Made by a program: the position numbers and the translations under genes
The notes under the pieces: model-generated
Told to the model about the DNA's origin: nothing
The model's database searches: none
Seen by the model: only the letters and a program-made list of their open reading frames with translations
In this document: one piece after another, positions 10,372-17,490 of the stretch
Position numbering within the stretch: the first letter of the stretch is position 1
Layout: each line of letters starts with the position of its first letter
NCBI GenBank assembly: GCA_002559145.1
Contig: NTXX01000011.1
Coordinates: 322,123-386,122 of the forward strand
Direction of reading: 5' to 3'
DNA: 64,000 bases
From: Bacillus sp. AFS006103
GTDB taxonomy: Bacteria; Bacillota; Bacilli; Bacillales; Cytobacillaceae

Positions 10372-10575
10372 TGTATCTTAATAAGATAGGAAAAGTAATT
10401 ATATTAAAATATAAATTTCTATGATTGGAAAATTCCTAAAAGGACTTTTTGCTTTTTACTAGCAATTGCCAGTATCGTTAAAAATGGGAAGCGTTTATCA
10501 AGGGTTTAACTTTTTCAAATGTATTCTTTTGAGATATAATGGGTTAGAAAATATATTAGATAAGGAATGAATCTA

Positions 10576-11055
10576 ATGAACTTGGTAGTTGCTTCTTCAA
10601 TTGGAGCAGTTTTTATGGGCACCCTCGCCTTGGTTGTCCGTATGAAAGCTGCAAAGAAACCCACGAATGCACTGAAGATAATCCTCCCGCCACTTTTCAT
10701 GTCAAGTGGGGCATTAATGTATATTGAACCGCAATTTAGATTAAGTGGAGCAGAAATGATCGAGGCAGCAATAGTAGGAATGCTTTTTTCAATCTTACTA
10801 ATCAAAACCTCAAAGTTTGAGATCCGCGATAATGATATTTATCTAAAGCGTTCCAAAGCATTTATTTTTATCTTAATTGGGTTATTAGTTGTTCGTCTTG
10901 TTATGAAATCTGTTCTAAGTGCAACCATAGATTTTGGGGAACTAAGCGGTATGTTCTTCTTCCTGGCCTATTGTATGATTGTGCCATGGCGTGTTGCGAT
11001 GTATCTGGACTATAAAAAACTTTTTAAACAGCTACATGGTGGTAAACAGATATAG
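10576..11055 (+). CDS. ccdC: CcdC (YneJ), membrane protein
   Basis: 159-aa protein with about five hydrophobic segments, matching YneJ/CcdC, a gene of unknown function downstream of ccdA in Bacillus (not required for cytochrome c synthesis in B. subtilis as far as I know). I chose the ATG at 10576 because AAGGA (10562-10566) lies 9 nt upstream; the ATG at 10567 abuts it. The response-regulator-like ccdB that normally lies between ccdA and ccdC is absent; that 200-bp interval holds no ORF. Confidence 0.85.
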   Translation: MNLVVASSIGAVFMGTLALVVRMKAAKKPTNALKIILPPLFMSSGALMYIEPQFRLSGAEMIEAAIVGMLFSILLIKTSKFEIRDNDIYLKRSKAFIFILIGLLVVRLVMKSVLSATIDFGELSGMFFFLAYCMIVPWRVAMYLDYKKLFKQLHGGKQI

Positions 11056-11068
11056 GTTTGTGTGGGAG

Positions 11069-11097
11069 ACTGGTCCATTCTTGGATCAGTTTTTTTA
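11069..11097 (+). terminator. ccdC terminator
   Basis: ACTGGTCC (11069-11076), loop ATTCTT, GGATCAGT (11083-11090) with one G-T pair, then seven T. Confidence 0.88.
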
Positions 11098-11149
11098 TTT
11101 AAACAAAGGTAATTTGAGATGCCATATTGGATTATCGGAGAGTTCTTAT

Positions 11150-11368
11150 GTTAAAAGAAAGGTCGGTTCATTTACCGTGGAGTGAAATAGAGAGTGCTCA
11201 TGGTAAATGAGAGGGAGCTGCATTTACCATGAAGTGAAAAAAAGAGTGCTGAGGGTAAATGAAAGGGCGGTCCATTTACCGAAAAATGAAAAATAGAGTG
11301 TTCAGGGTAAATGAAAGGAAGGTGCATTTACCGAAAAGTGAAAAAAGAAGTGTTCACGGTAAATGCAC
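11150..11368. repeat. tandem array of four 52-bp units plus a partial fifth
   Basis: Four consecutive units of exactly 52 bp (11150-11201, 11202-11253, 11254-11305, 11306-11357) and the first ~11 bp of a fifth. Each unit begins GGTAAATGA (first copy degenerate) and contains CATTTACC about 19 bp in, so each holds an 8-bp inverted repeat, then GAAAAATGAAAAA-type filler and AGTGTTCA. There is no coding frame across it. It occupies the gap between the converging ccdC and yneK genes. Confidence 0.9.
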
Positions 11369-11379
11369 AGCCCAAATAA

Positions 11380-11405
11380 AAAACCGTCTATTAGTTAGAC
11401 GGTTA
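11380..11405 (-). terminator. yneK terminator
   Basis: AACCGTCTA (11382-11390) and TAGACGGTT (11396-11404) form a perfect 9-bp stem with a 5-nt loop; on the minus strand it is followed by TTTTTTA. It overlaps the yneK stop codon. Confidence 0.85.
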
Positions 11406-11828
11406 AAATAGGTGCTCAAAAGGAGCGACATCGATTCGATTTTCAAACAGCTTTTTACGTAGAAACTTATGATCTCTTTTTGGTGTTGCTTGGATATAGC
11501 CACGAATGACGAGATCTTGAGTAATTTTAGATGCCTTTTCACGAAGGGCTATTTCGCCAATTTTACCGGCAATTTTATGTCTGGCAACATCACGGAAAAG
11601 CTCAGGAATAGGACTGACTAAATCCTCTAGGAGTACTTTCTCCTCAGGCGCCCATAAGTGACGTGATTCATTTACATAATGTTCTTCCCAATCCATAACG
11701 GACTTGCCGTCTTCTTTCGGCATCTTTTTCAAAAACTTCCGGAACATAAAAAATCCACCGATCGCAAATGATCCGACAAGGAAAAATACCCAAAACAGGA
11801 TAAACCATAGAAACCAACCATGAAGCAT
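11403..11828 (-). CDS. yneK: YneK, DUF2621 membrane protein
   Basis: 141-aa protein with one long N-terminal hydrophobic segment (about residues 5-28) and a soluble domain that matches the DUF2621/YneK family (MDWEEHYVNESRHLWAPEEK). Function unknown; conserved near ccdA in Bacillus. I chose the ATG at 11828, 6 nt from AGGTG; the GTG at 11837 is part of that site. Confidence 0.85.
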   Translation of the reverse strand: MLHGWFLWFILFWVFFLVGSFAIGGFFMFRKFLKKMPKEDGKSVMDWEEHYVNESRHLWAPEEKVLLEDLVSPIPELFRDVARHKIAGKIGEIALREKASKITQDLVIRGYIQATPKRDHKFLRKKLFENRIDVAPFEHLF

Positions 11829-12106
11829 TCTATTCACCTACAAAATACTATATTTTCTTCTTATTATAGTCGGTATTTATGAACAAAGACAAGTATTGGA
11901 CACAATTGATCAAATTTATACCAAGAACTTTAGCAAAAATCGAATCATCAAATTACATATTATTGATGAAAAACTTGTCGGAAAATTGACAAATACGCTA
12001 AAACTATTGATTACCACCATATTAAATAGTAATATGATAACAAATGATAGAGAAGTAAAAAGACTGTGTTACTATAGTCCGTACATCTTGTTAAAATTAC
12101 ATCCAT
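11829..12106. other. AT-rich intergenic stretch before selC
   Basis: No supported gene. An open frame exists on the plus strand, but it lacks a ribosome-binding site, has no recognisable motif and runs into the tRNA. A TTGACA occurs near 11977 without a good -10 at the right distance, so the selC promoter is not clear. Confidence 0.5.
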
Positions 12107-12203
12107 GGGGCTGAATGGGGTACTGGTGTCCTCCACAGTCTTCAAAACTGCTTGAGACCTGCGTGCCAGGTCTGGTGGGTTCGATTCCCACGCAGTCCCG
12201 CCA
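12107..12203 (+). tRNA. selC: tRNA-Sec (anticodon TCA)
   Basis: 97-nt selenocysteine tRNA with encoded CCA. The 5' strand GGGGCTGA and 3' strand GCAGTCCC make an 8-position acceptor stem (7 pairs, last position A/G). The T arm is GTGGG-TTCGATT-CCCAC, giving the 8+5 layout of bacterial tRNA-Sec. The anticodon loop CTTCAAA (TCA at 12142-12144) is identical to that of E. coli selC. The variable arm is long (AGACCTG / CAGGTCT). It decodes UGA as selenocysteine with SelA, SelB and SelD, none of which lie in this window. Confidence 0.92.
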
Positions 12204-12346
12204 AAATACGTTTAAGTAAACGCTCAATCACTTATTTAATTAGTGAGTCTAGTGGGCCTTTTTTTACGTACAAAAAATAAATTGTTAGAGCTTAAAATTC
12301 TCAATTATTCAATTAAAATTATTTATTAAATGAAGGAGCAAGAAAG

Positions 12347-12622
12347 ATGAAGTTTCCTAAAAGCATTATATTAGATTCTGTTGCTGAACGAAAAAACGAC
12401 CTAAATTACGGACTTGAATTTGTCCAGGAACTTGGAAACGACGATGCAGGTTTTTCCGAGATGGTAGTAATTATTTTCAAATATAAAGAAAAATATTATA
12501 GTGTTGATATCCAACATGTAAATGGAGAAAATAATTACGATCATTGGGACGATGAAGTTGATTGTCCGGAGGTAGTAAAAAAACAGGCGATTCAATATTA
12601 CTGGGAAGAAGTCAAAGCTTAA
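12347..12622 (+). CDS. hypothetical 91-aa protein
   Basis: Acidic soluble protein with no membrane segment and no motif I recognise (ends AIQYYWEEVKA; contains YYSVDIQHVNG). It has a good ribosome-binding site (AAGGAGC about 8 nt before the ATG) and starts 143 bp after selC. Its position in a gene-poor region full of insertion-sequence debris suggests an accessory gene. It could be an immunity- or cargo-type protein, but nothing in the sequence shows that. Confidence 0.6.
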   Translation: MKFPKSIILDSVAERKNDLNYGLEFVQELGNDDAGFSEMVVIIFKYKEKYYSVDIQHVNGENNYDHWDDEVDCPEVVKKQAIQYYWEEVKA

Positions 12623-12790
12623 TTAATATTTTGTTTAATACTAAAAGTTACAAGTGTAATATCAAAAAAGTCTTTTAGGATATACCAATATACACCTATA
12701 CTTTCCATTGCAGTATGGGTTACTCCATGTTTTTCAAGCTATTTTAATAAATGATAGAGATCCTTTGTAAGAGTAGGGAATGTAAAAGTA
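12623..12790 (-). pseudogene. remnant of an IS110-family transposase
   Basis: Minus-strand translation from about 12788 reads FPTLTKDLYHLLK, stop, LEKHGVTHTAMESIGVYW and on to about 12625. This is the N-terminal DEDD-domain region of IS110-type transposases, whose hallmark is HGV-H-AMESTGVYW. There is an in-frame stop and no rest of the gene, so it is dead. Confidence 0.75.
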
Positions 12791-12950
12791 ATAGATCATC
12801 ATCTATAATTCCCGTAATTACACAAGTTACAATTGTTTCTGAATGCACGCCTAAACATTACTGAATAATCATTGATATATAAATAAGTGGAATTATTAAC
12901 TGTAATCAGTAAGAAAACACTTATCCGAGCGAAAAAAGAAACAGGAACTA

Positions 12951-12983
12951 AAACAGATATCCACACAAGGTATCTGTTTTTTA
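12951..12983 (+). terminator. orphan intrinsic terminator
   Basis: AAACAGATA (12951-12959) pairs with TATCTGTTT (12971-12979), followed by a T run. No intact plus-strand gene ends just before it; the nearest ends at 12622. Confidence 0.75.
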
Positions 12984-13074
12984 TTTGTAGCTTTTTATTG
13001 AAAAGGTAGGGGGTACCTTTTTTAAGGAAGTCAGCGGGAATATAGTACACACGTTGATATAAAAGGACTTATTT

Positions 13075-13183
13075 GGCTGAATTGGGTACTGGTATCCTTT
13101 CATTAGAAGTGAAGGGAAATGATTTTAATTAACAGACTATTGAATTCCATTACAAGGAGTCCAGCAGTAATTCAGCCCGGCAT
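13075..13183 (+). pseudogene. selC-like sequence, degenerate tRNA-Sec relative
   Basis: The 5' end GGCTGAATTGGGTACTGG resembles the selC 5' end (GGCTGAATGGGGTACTGG); 22 of the first 24 bases agree. GGCTGAATT (13075-13083) pairs perfectly with AATTCAGCC (13169-13177), an acceptor-like 9-bp stem closing 103 nt, about the length of tRNA-Sec. An anticodon-arm-like hairpin with a 7-nt loop is possible (CCTTTCA / TGAAGGG), but no T arm precedes the 3' stem and there is no CCA. Probably a decayed duplicate. Confidence 0.55.
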
Positions 13184-13280
13184 GGTTCTTTTCAATTAAA
13201 AGGACAAAATCCGGAATTTATTGCTCCTCAGTGGTGGAAACCGAAAAAAAAGAAATTACACTTGAATGGAAATATAAGTG

Positions 13281-13305
13281 AGGTTGCCAATGAGCAGCCT
13301 TTTTC
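13281..13305 (+). terminator. terminator downstream of the selC-like sequence
   Basis: AGGTTGC (13281-13287), loop CAATGA, GCAGCCT (13294-13300, one T-G pair), then TTTTC. No protein gene precedes it; the only candidate transcript is the selC-like sequence about 100 bp upstream. Confidence 0.6.
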
Positions 13306-13471
13306 TTTTGTCTTAAAACCGTCATATTGATAGCATTTTCATTGTGATAGATATCACGGTTACAGATTCTAAACCACGATAAGATTAAACGGTCTGAAAT
13401 CAATCTGATAATAAATATATATCATCCTTTTATCATAATTAGGATTGCTATAAAAAAATAGGAGGAGCAAA

Positions 13472-13531
13472 ATGATCATTAACATTTTTCTTGAGATTAT
13501 GTTTGCCGTCGTATCAAAAGTAATTAAATAA
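13472..13531 (+). CDS. possible 19-aa hydrophobic peptide
   Basis: ATG at 13472 sits 6-7 nt after a strong GGAGGAG and is followed by a very short hydrophobic frame, MIINIFLEIMFAVVSKVIK, ending TAA. Size, hydrophobicity and basic C-terminus resemble small membrane-active peptides such as type I toxins, but I see no antisense promoter and cannot assign a family. It may simply be chance. Confidence 0.3.
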   Translation: MIINIFLEIMFAVVSKVIK

Positions 13532-13869
13532 ACGATTGAAGGAATCACAAATGAAAATCCCAACCGAAAAAACAACCACTGGCTTGTAAATGGTGCATCG
13601 AGGTACTACAATAATTTCGAATTTCATTTAAACTTAGATCACAAATGACTTTAACATTAGATAAAGCTATGACGTATACAACCCTATGTTTAGTGAGTTT
13701 AGAAAGGTTACAATTTAGCGATAAGTTCGAAGACACCAAGAACAAAGGGCGGTATATTGAAAGGGTTGGGATTTTGATGTATTAAAGGGCATGGCCTGCA
13801 TGATTTAGACTTTGATCACGGCGCCAATTTTTAGCGTTCCATTTTTAAACGGACAAAAAAAGCCGTATT

Positions 13870-14095
13870 AGGTAGGGGTTGTTGACAAAAAGGGAAGGGT
13901 GGAAAAACACCTTTCCAGGTCGGTTTAAAAAACCAGAATCAGCATCAGTTTTACTCAGAGATTGTCTCCGTAATGGGACCCTTTGGTTTTCTTCCACGTC
14001 ACATCTTTCCAGATTCAATTCTTTTTTCCTCTAGCTCACTTTCAATTTCTTGGCTTCTTGTTCAAGTTTTTTTTCGGTTTGATAATATCAGTAAT
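13870..14095 (-). pseudogene. remnant of an IS1182-like transposase
   Basis: Minus-strand translation contains LEQEAKKLKVS, stop, then SLSKTDADSGFLNRPGK. This matches the central (S)KTDPDSG-x-NRPGK region of IS1182-type DDE transposases, preceded by the usual charged helical linker. Flanking parts are missing or out of frame. With the IS110 remnant it shows repeated insertion and decay next to selC. Confidence 0.6.
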
Positions 14096-14191
14096 TCATA
14101 TATTTATTTAAATTAGGTTAAAGGGACTAAAAATCTATGATTAAAATTTTAGTATAGGGAAAGAGACAATAGAGGCGATTTAAGAATTTTA

Positions 14192-14220
14192 TTGACAACT
14201 ATTCCGAATGTTTGTAAAAT
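14192..14220 (+). promoter_or_regulatory. promoter of the glutarate-block aminotransferase gene
   Basis: TTGACA (14192-14197), 17-bp spacer, TAAAAT (14215-14220). A transcript starting near 14227 would carry a ~225-nt leader before the start codon at 14452. Confidence 0.75.
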
Positions 14221-14267
14221 TAAAAACATAATATTGTAGTTTATATTTCTTTAATTATGTGTAAAGT

Positions 14268-14415
14268 ATGTTTTGGGAAATTCAAAAAGTAACTGCCAAA
14301 TCTAATTGACTTTGTTGAGAAACGAAGCAAAACTTAGATTAAAAACCAGTTGTATTAATGAAATGAGATACCTTTTTTAGGTGTTCTATTCATTAATGTG
14401 GCTGGTTCTTTTTTT
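14268..14415 (+). promoter_or_regulatory. candidate terminator/antiterminator leader RNA (copy 1)
   Basis: Shares an ordered set of blocks with the leader of the GlaH gene: GGAAATT (14276), AACTG (14291), AAATCTA, TGACT (14307), GCAA (14327), TAGAT (14335), CCAGTT (14346). AACTG is complementary to CAGTT in the 5' arm of the terminator, and AATCTAA pairs with TTAGATT, so an alternative helix can sequester that arm. A small hairpin CTTTG / CGAAG lies inside. No known riboswitch class is recognisable to me. Confidence 0.65.
14344..14415 (+). terminator. intrinsic terminator in the aminotransferase leader
   Basis: Long imperfect hairpin: AACCAG (14344-14349)/CTGGTT (14402-14407), ATTAATGAA/TTCATTAAT, ATACCT/AGGTGT, followed by CTTTTTTT. 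It lies 37 bp before the gene start and downstream of the gene's own promoter, so it would work as an attenuator. Confidence 0.8.
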
Positions 14416-14451
14416 GCAGTTTAAGTGACATATTTATTAGGAGGGGAAACC

Positions 14452-15798
14452 ATGGTAAATGTAAAGGAAGTAACGAATGTAGAAGTTAATAAATCAGCTG
14501 AATTAAAGCAAAGGCGCGAGAAAGCGGTTCCAAGAGGTCCATATCATGTGACAGGAATTTATGTCGATTCTGCCAAAGGCGCCATTATTAAAGATGTTGA
14601 TGGAAAAGAATACATTGATTTTGCCGGAGGAATCGGTATTCAAAATATTGGACACAATCATCCGAAAGTAGTAGAAGCTATTCAGAACCAATTATCTAAA
14701 TTTATTCACACCTGTTTCCATGTAGCTCCTTATGAAAGCTATATTGAATTAGCAGAAAAGTTAAATGAAGTGACACCAGGGAATTTTGAAAAGCAGACAA
14801 TGTTTGTAAATAGCGGATCTGAGGCTGTAGAAAACGCCATTAAAATCGCAAGGAAATATACTGGGAAATCAGGGGTAGTATCATTTGACCGAGCTTATCA
14901 CGGCCGCACATTATTAACATTGAGCTTGACAAGTAAGGTTGAACCATATAAAAAAGGCTTCGGTCCTTTCGCAAACGAAACCTATCGTATGCCATACCCT
15001 TACTATTACCGTAGTGATGATAGTATGACAAATGAGCAAATAGATGATCAAATTCTTAACAAGTTTAAAGATTTCTTCGTATCCGAAGCTTCACCAGAAG
15101 CAATTGGAGCCATTATCATGGAACCGGTACAAGGTGAAGGTGGATTTATTGTTCCGTCAGCTCGTTTCGTTCAAGGACTGAAACGGATTTGTGAAGAAAA
15201 TAATATTCTTTTCATTGCAGATGAAATTCAAACGGGTTTTTGCCGTACTGGAAAACTTTTTGCGATTGAACATTTTGGCGTAGAACCTGATTTAATCACG
15301 ATGTCCAAATCCCTGGCTGCAGGCATGCCTTTAAGCGCAGTGACAGGAAAAAAAGAAATAATGAACGCTCCTGGCGTAGGACAACTAGGTGGAACTTTTG
15401 CAGGAAGTCCGTTAGCATGTGCGGCTGGCTTAGCTGTATTAAATGTTATTGAAGAAGAAAATTTAGTAGAAAGAAGCGCGTGGCTTGGCGAAAAAATTCA
15501 AGCGAAATTGCGTGAGTTTCAGGAAATGTTCCCAGTTGTAGGTGAAGTACGTGGCTTAGGAGCAATGTGTGCACTTGAATTAGTCACAGACCGTGAGACA
15601 AAAACTCCGAATAAGGCATTGACGGGGGCTATTGTTGAAGCTTCATGGAAGCAAGGGCTAATTTCTTTAAGTGCTGGAATTTATGGAAATGTTCTACGCT
15701 TTTTACCACCTGTGACAATTACAGAAGAACAATTGGAGAAAGGCTTATCTATTTTGGAAAATGTCATTGCTCAAGAAGTGGGGAAAAAACAGTCGTGA
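14452..15798 (+). CDS. gabT: GABA / 5-aminovalerate aminotransferase (GabT/DavT-like)
   Basis: Class-III PLP aminotransferase, 448 aa, moving the omega-amino group of 4-aminobutyrate or 5-aminovalerate to 2-oxoglutarate. Visible: NSGSEAVENAIK (PLP phosphate), YHGRT, ADEIQTGFCRTG (PLP-ring Asp) and the Schiff-base lysine in MSKSLAAG (about K289). I chose the ATG at 14452, 6-7 nt after AGGAGGGG. It is followed 17 bp later by an aldehyde dehydrogenase, and lhgO and glaH lie downstream, so the in vivo substrate may be 5-aminovalerate from lysine as well as GABA. Confidence 0.9.
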   Translation: MVNVKEVTNVEVNKSAELKQRREKAVPRGPYHVTGIYVDSAKGAIIKDVDGKEYIDFAGGIGIQNIGHNHPKVVEAIQNQLSKFIHTCFHVAPYESYIELAEKLNEVTPGNFEKQTMFVNSGSEAVENAIKIARKYTGKSGVVSFDRAYHGRTLLTLSLTSKVEPYKKGFGPFANETYRMPYPYYYRSDDSMTNEQIDDQILNKFKDFFVSEASPEAIGAIIMEPVQGEGGFIVPSARFVQGLKRICEENNILFIADEIQTGFCRTGKLFAIEHFGVEPDLITMSKSLAAGMPLSAVTGKKEIMNAPGVGQLGGTFAGSPLACAAGLAVLNVIEEENLVERSAWLGEKIQAKLREFQEMFPVVGEVRGLGAMCALELVTDRETKTPNKALTGAIVEASWKQGLISLSAGIYGNVLRFLPPVTITEEQLEKGLSILENVIAQEVGKKQS

Positions 15799-15815
15799 TT
15801 ATAGGGGAGAAGATA

Positions 15816-17273
15816 ATGGTGAGTAATTATTTAAATTATATTGGTGGTCGCTGGACGGAATCGTCAACAGGAGAGAAACATGAACATTTCAATCCTGCCA
15901 AACCTTCTGAAAGTATTGGGTTTACTCAAGTCTCATCAATTGAAGATGTAAAAGAAGCAGTGCAACAAGCAAAAGTAGCATTTTCTGACTGGAAACAACG
16001 CTCTTCAGTAGAAAGAGGAGAAATTTTGCGCAAGGCTGCAGATTTTCTCGAAGAAAATGTACAAGAAATTGCTGAAATTGCTACAAAAGAGATGGGAAAA
16101 CGTATCGTAGAAACAAAAGGTGAAGTATTGCGAGGGGCGATGATTTTACGCTATTTTGCACAAGAAGGCATGAGGAAAACAGGGGAAATGCTACCGTCAG
16201 CCAATCCTAATAATACACTTTATACCACTCGAGTGCCTGTAGGTGTTGTTTCGGTGATTTCGCCATGGAATTTTCCGATAGCTATACCTATCTGGAAAAT
16301 AGCACCAGCTTTAGTATATGGCAATACCGTGGTATGGAAGCCTGCTCAGGATGCGGGAATTACTGCAGTGAAGATTGCGGAGGTTTTCGACAAAGCTGGT
16401 TTACCAGCAGGAGTTTTAAATATAGTAAATGGAAGAGGAAGTGCTCTTGGAAACTCCATAGTTGAACATGAGGATGTTGCTGCCATTACATTCACTGGTT
16501 CTAACGAAGTAGGAAGAGCTATCGGTATTCGAGCAGTGGCGCAAAATAAAAAATACCAATTGGAGCTTGGCGGGAAGAATCCTGTGGTTGTTTTGAAGGA
16601 TGCGGACATTGATTTAGCAGCAAAGCTGACAGTGGAAGGATGTATGAAACAGACAGGGCAGCGATGTACTGCAACTAGCAGAGTGTATGTTGAGGAAGCA
16701 ATCTATGATTTATTTATGGAAAAGATCATGGGAATCGTAAAAGATATTAAGGTTGGGGATGGGATTAATGAGTCTGTGACGATGGGACCAGTTGCTTCGA
16801 AGAAACAATATGAAACAGTTTGTTCATATATAGAAAAGGGAATAGAAGAAGGGGGGAATCTTTATTATGGCGGAAAAACTTTAGAAGGTCCGGATTATCA
16901 GGGTGGTTATTTTATTGAACCGACTATTTTTGACAATGTGACAAATGAGATGACGATTGCTAAAGAGGAAATTTTCGGACCCGTATTAGCTGTAATAAGA
17001 GTGGCTAATTATGAAGAAGCACTAGAAAAAGCAAATGATACTATTTATGGATTAAGTGCTTCGCTTTTTACAACAAATCTTGATAAAGCATTTCATTTTA
17101 TTAAAAACAGTGAAGTTGGTCTTGTTCAAATTAATGGAGAAACAGGTGGGGCAGAACCGCAAGCACCATTTGGTGGAATGAAAGAATCCAGCTCGGGGAC
17201 CCGTGAACAAGGACAAGCTGCAATGGAGTTTTTTACTTCTTATAAAACAGTGACAATTACCACAAAAATGTAG
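15816..17273 (+). CDS. glutarate/succinate semialdehyde dehydrogenase-like aldehyde dehydrogenase
   Basis: 485-aa NAD(P)-dependent aldehyde dehydrogenase. Motifs: SPWNFP, KPAQDAG, FTGSNEVG (cofactor), LELGGKNP (general-base Glu) and GQRCTATSR (catalytic Cys). ATG at 15816, after GGGGAG. It is translationally close to the upstream aminotransferase and so should oxidise its semialdehyde product. The sequence is nearer the YcbD / ketoglutarate-semialdehyde group than classic 462-aa GabD (a GabD-type enzyme is present at 30.9 kb), which favours a C5 or broad substrate. Confidence 0.85.
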   Translation: MVSNYLNYIGGRWTESSTGEKHEHFNPAKPSESIGFTQVSSIEDVKEAVQQAKVAFSDWKQRSSVERGEILRKAADFLEENVQEIAEIATKEMGKRIVETKGEVLRGAMILRYFAQEGMRKTGEMLPSANPNNTLYTTRVPVGVVSVISPWNFPIAIPIWKIAPALVYGNTVVWKPAQDAGITAVKIAEVFDKAGLPAGVLNIVNGRGSALGNSIVEHEDVAAITFTGSNEVGRAIGIRAVAQNKKYQLELGGKNPVVVLKDADIDLAAKLTVEGCMKQTGQRCTATSRVYVEEAIYDLFMEKIMGIVKDIKVGDGINESVTMGPVASKKQYETVCSYIEKGIEEGGNLYYGGKTLEGPDYQGGYFIEPTIFDNVTNEMTIAKEEIFGPVLAVIRVANYEEALEKANDTIYGLSASLFTTNLDKAFHFIKNSEVGLVQINGETGGAEPQAPFGGMKESSSGTREQGQAAMEFFTSYKTVTITTKM

Positions 17274-17490
17274 CCCAGCAAGGTGAGGAATAAAATCTTT
17301 ACCTGTCCGCGTCAATAGATTTCTGAATTTTCGAGTTATAAAAGTAAACAAATATATCTGACAATCAAAAGTGGCATATCAGCTAAATGAACTAAAATAT
17401 TTTCTAAAGACCAGATAAGTAAAAATGATTCTTAATGTAAATAAAAACTGTTCAGAAAATAAATTTAGCAATTAAAAGGAGTTGGTATGT

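Noticed and set aside
11150-11368. CRISPR array reading of the 52-bp repeats
   Set aside because: Units are contiguous with no unique spacers, and no cas genes are near.
11896-12114. 72-codon plus-strand frame upstream of and into selC
   Set aside because: No ribosome-binding site, no motif, overlaps the tRNA.
12205-12265. Dedicated terminator for selC
   Set aside because: TCACT/AGTGA pairing at ~12229-12246 is separated from the T run by more than 10 nt; not convincing.
12799-13050. 83-codon minus-strand frame
   Set aside because: No binding site or recognisable family; overlaps a plus-strand terminator and insertion-sequence debris.
14402-14418. Sigma-54-like CTGG-N10-TTGCA just before the aminotransferase gene
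   Set aside because: GG/GC spacing fits, but the sequence is the 3' arm and T run of the leader terminator, matches the consensus poorly elsewhere, and a good sigma-A promoter lies upstream.
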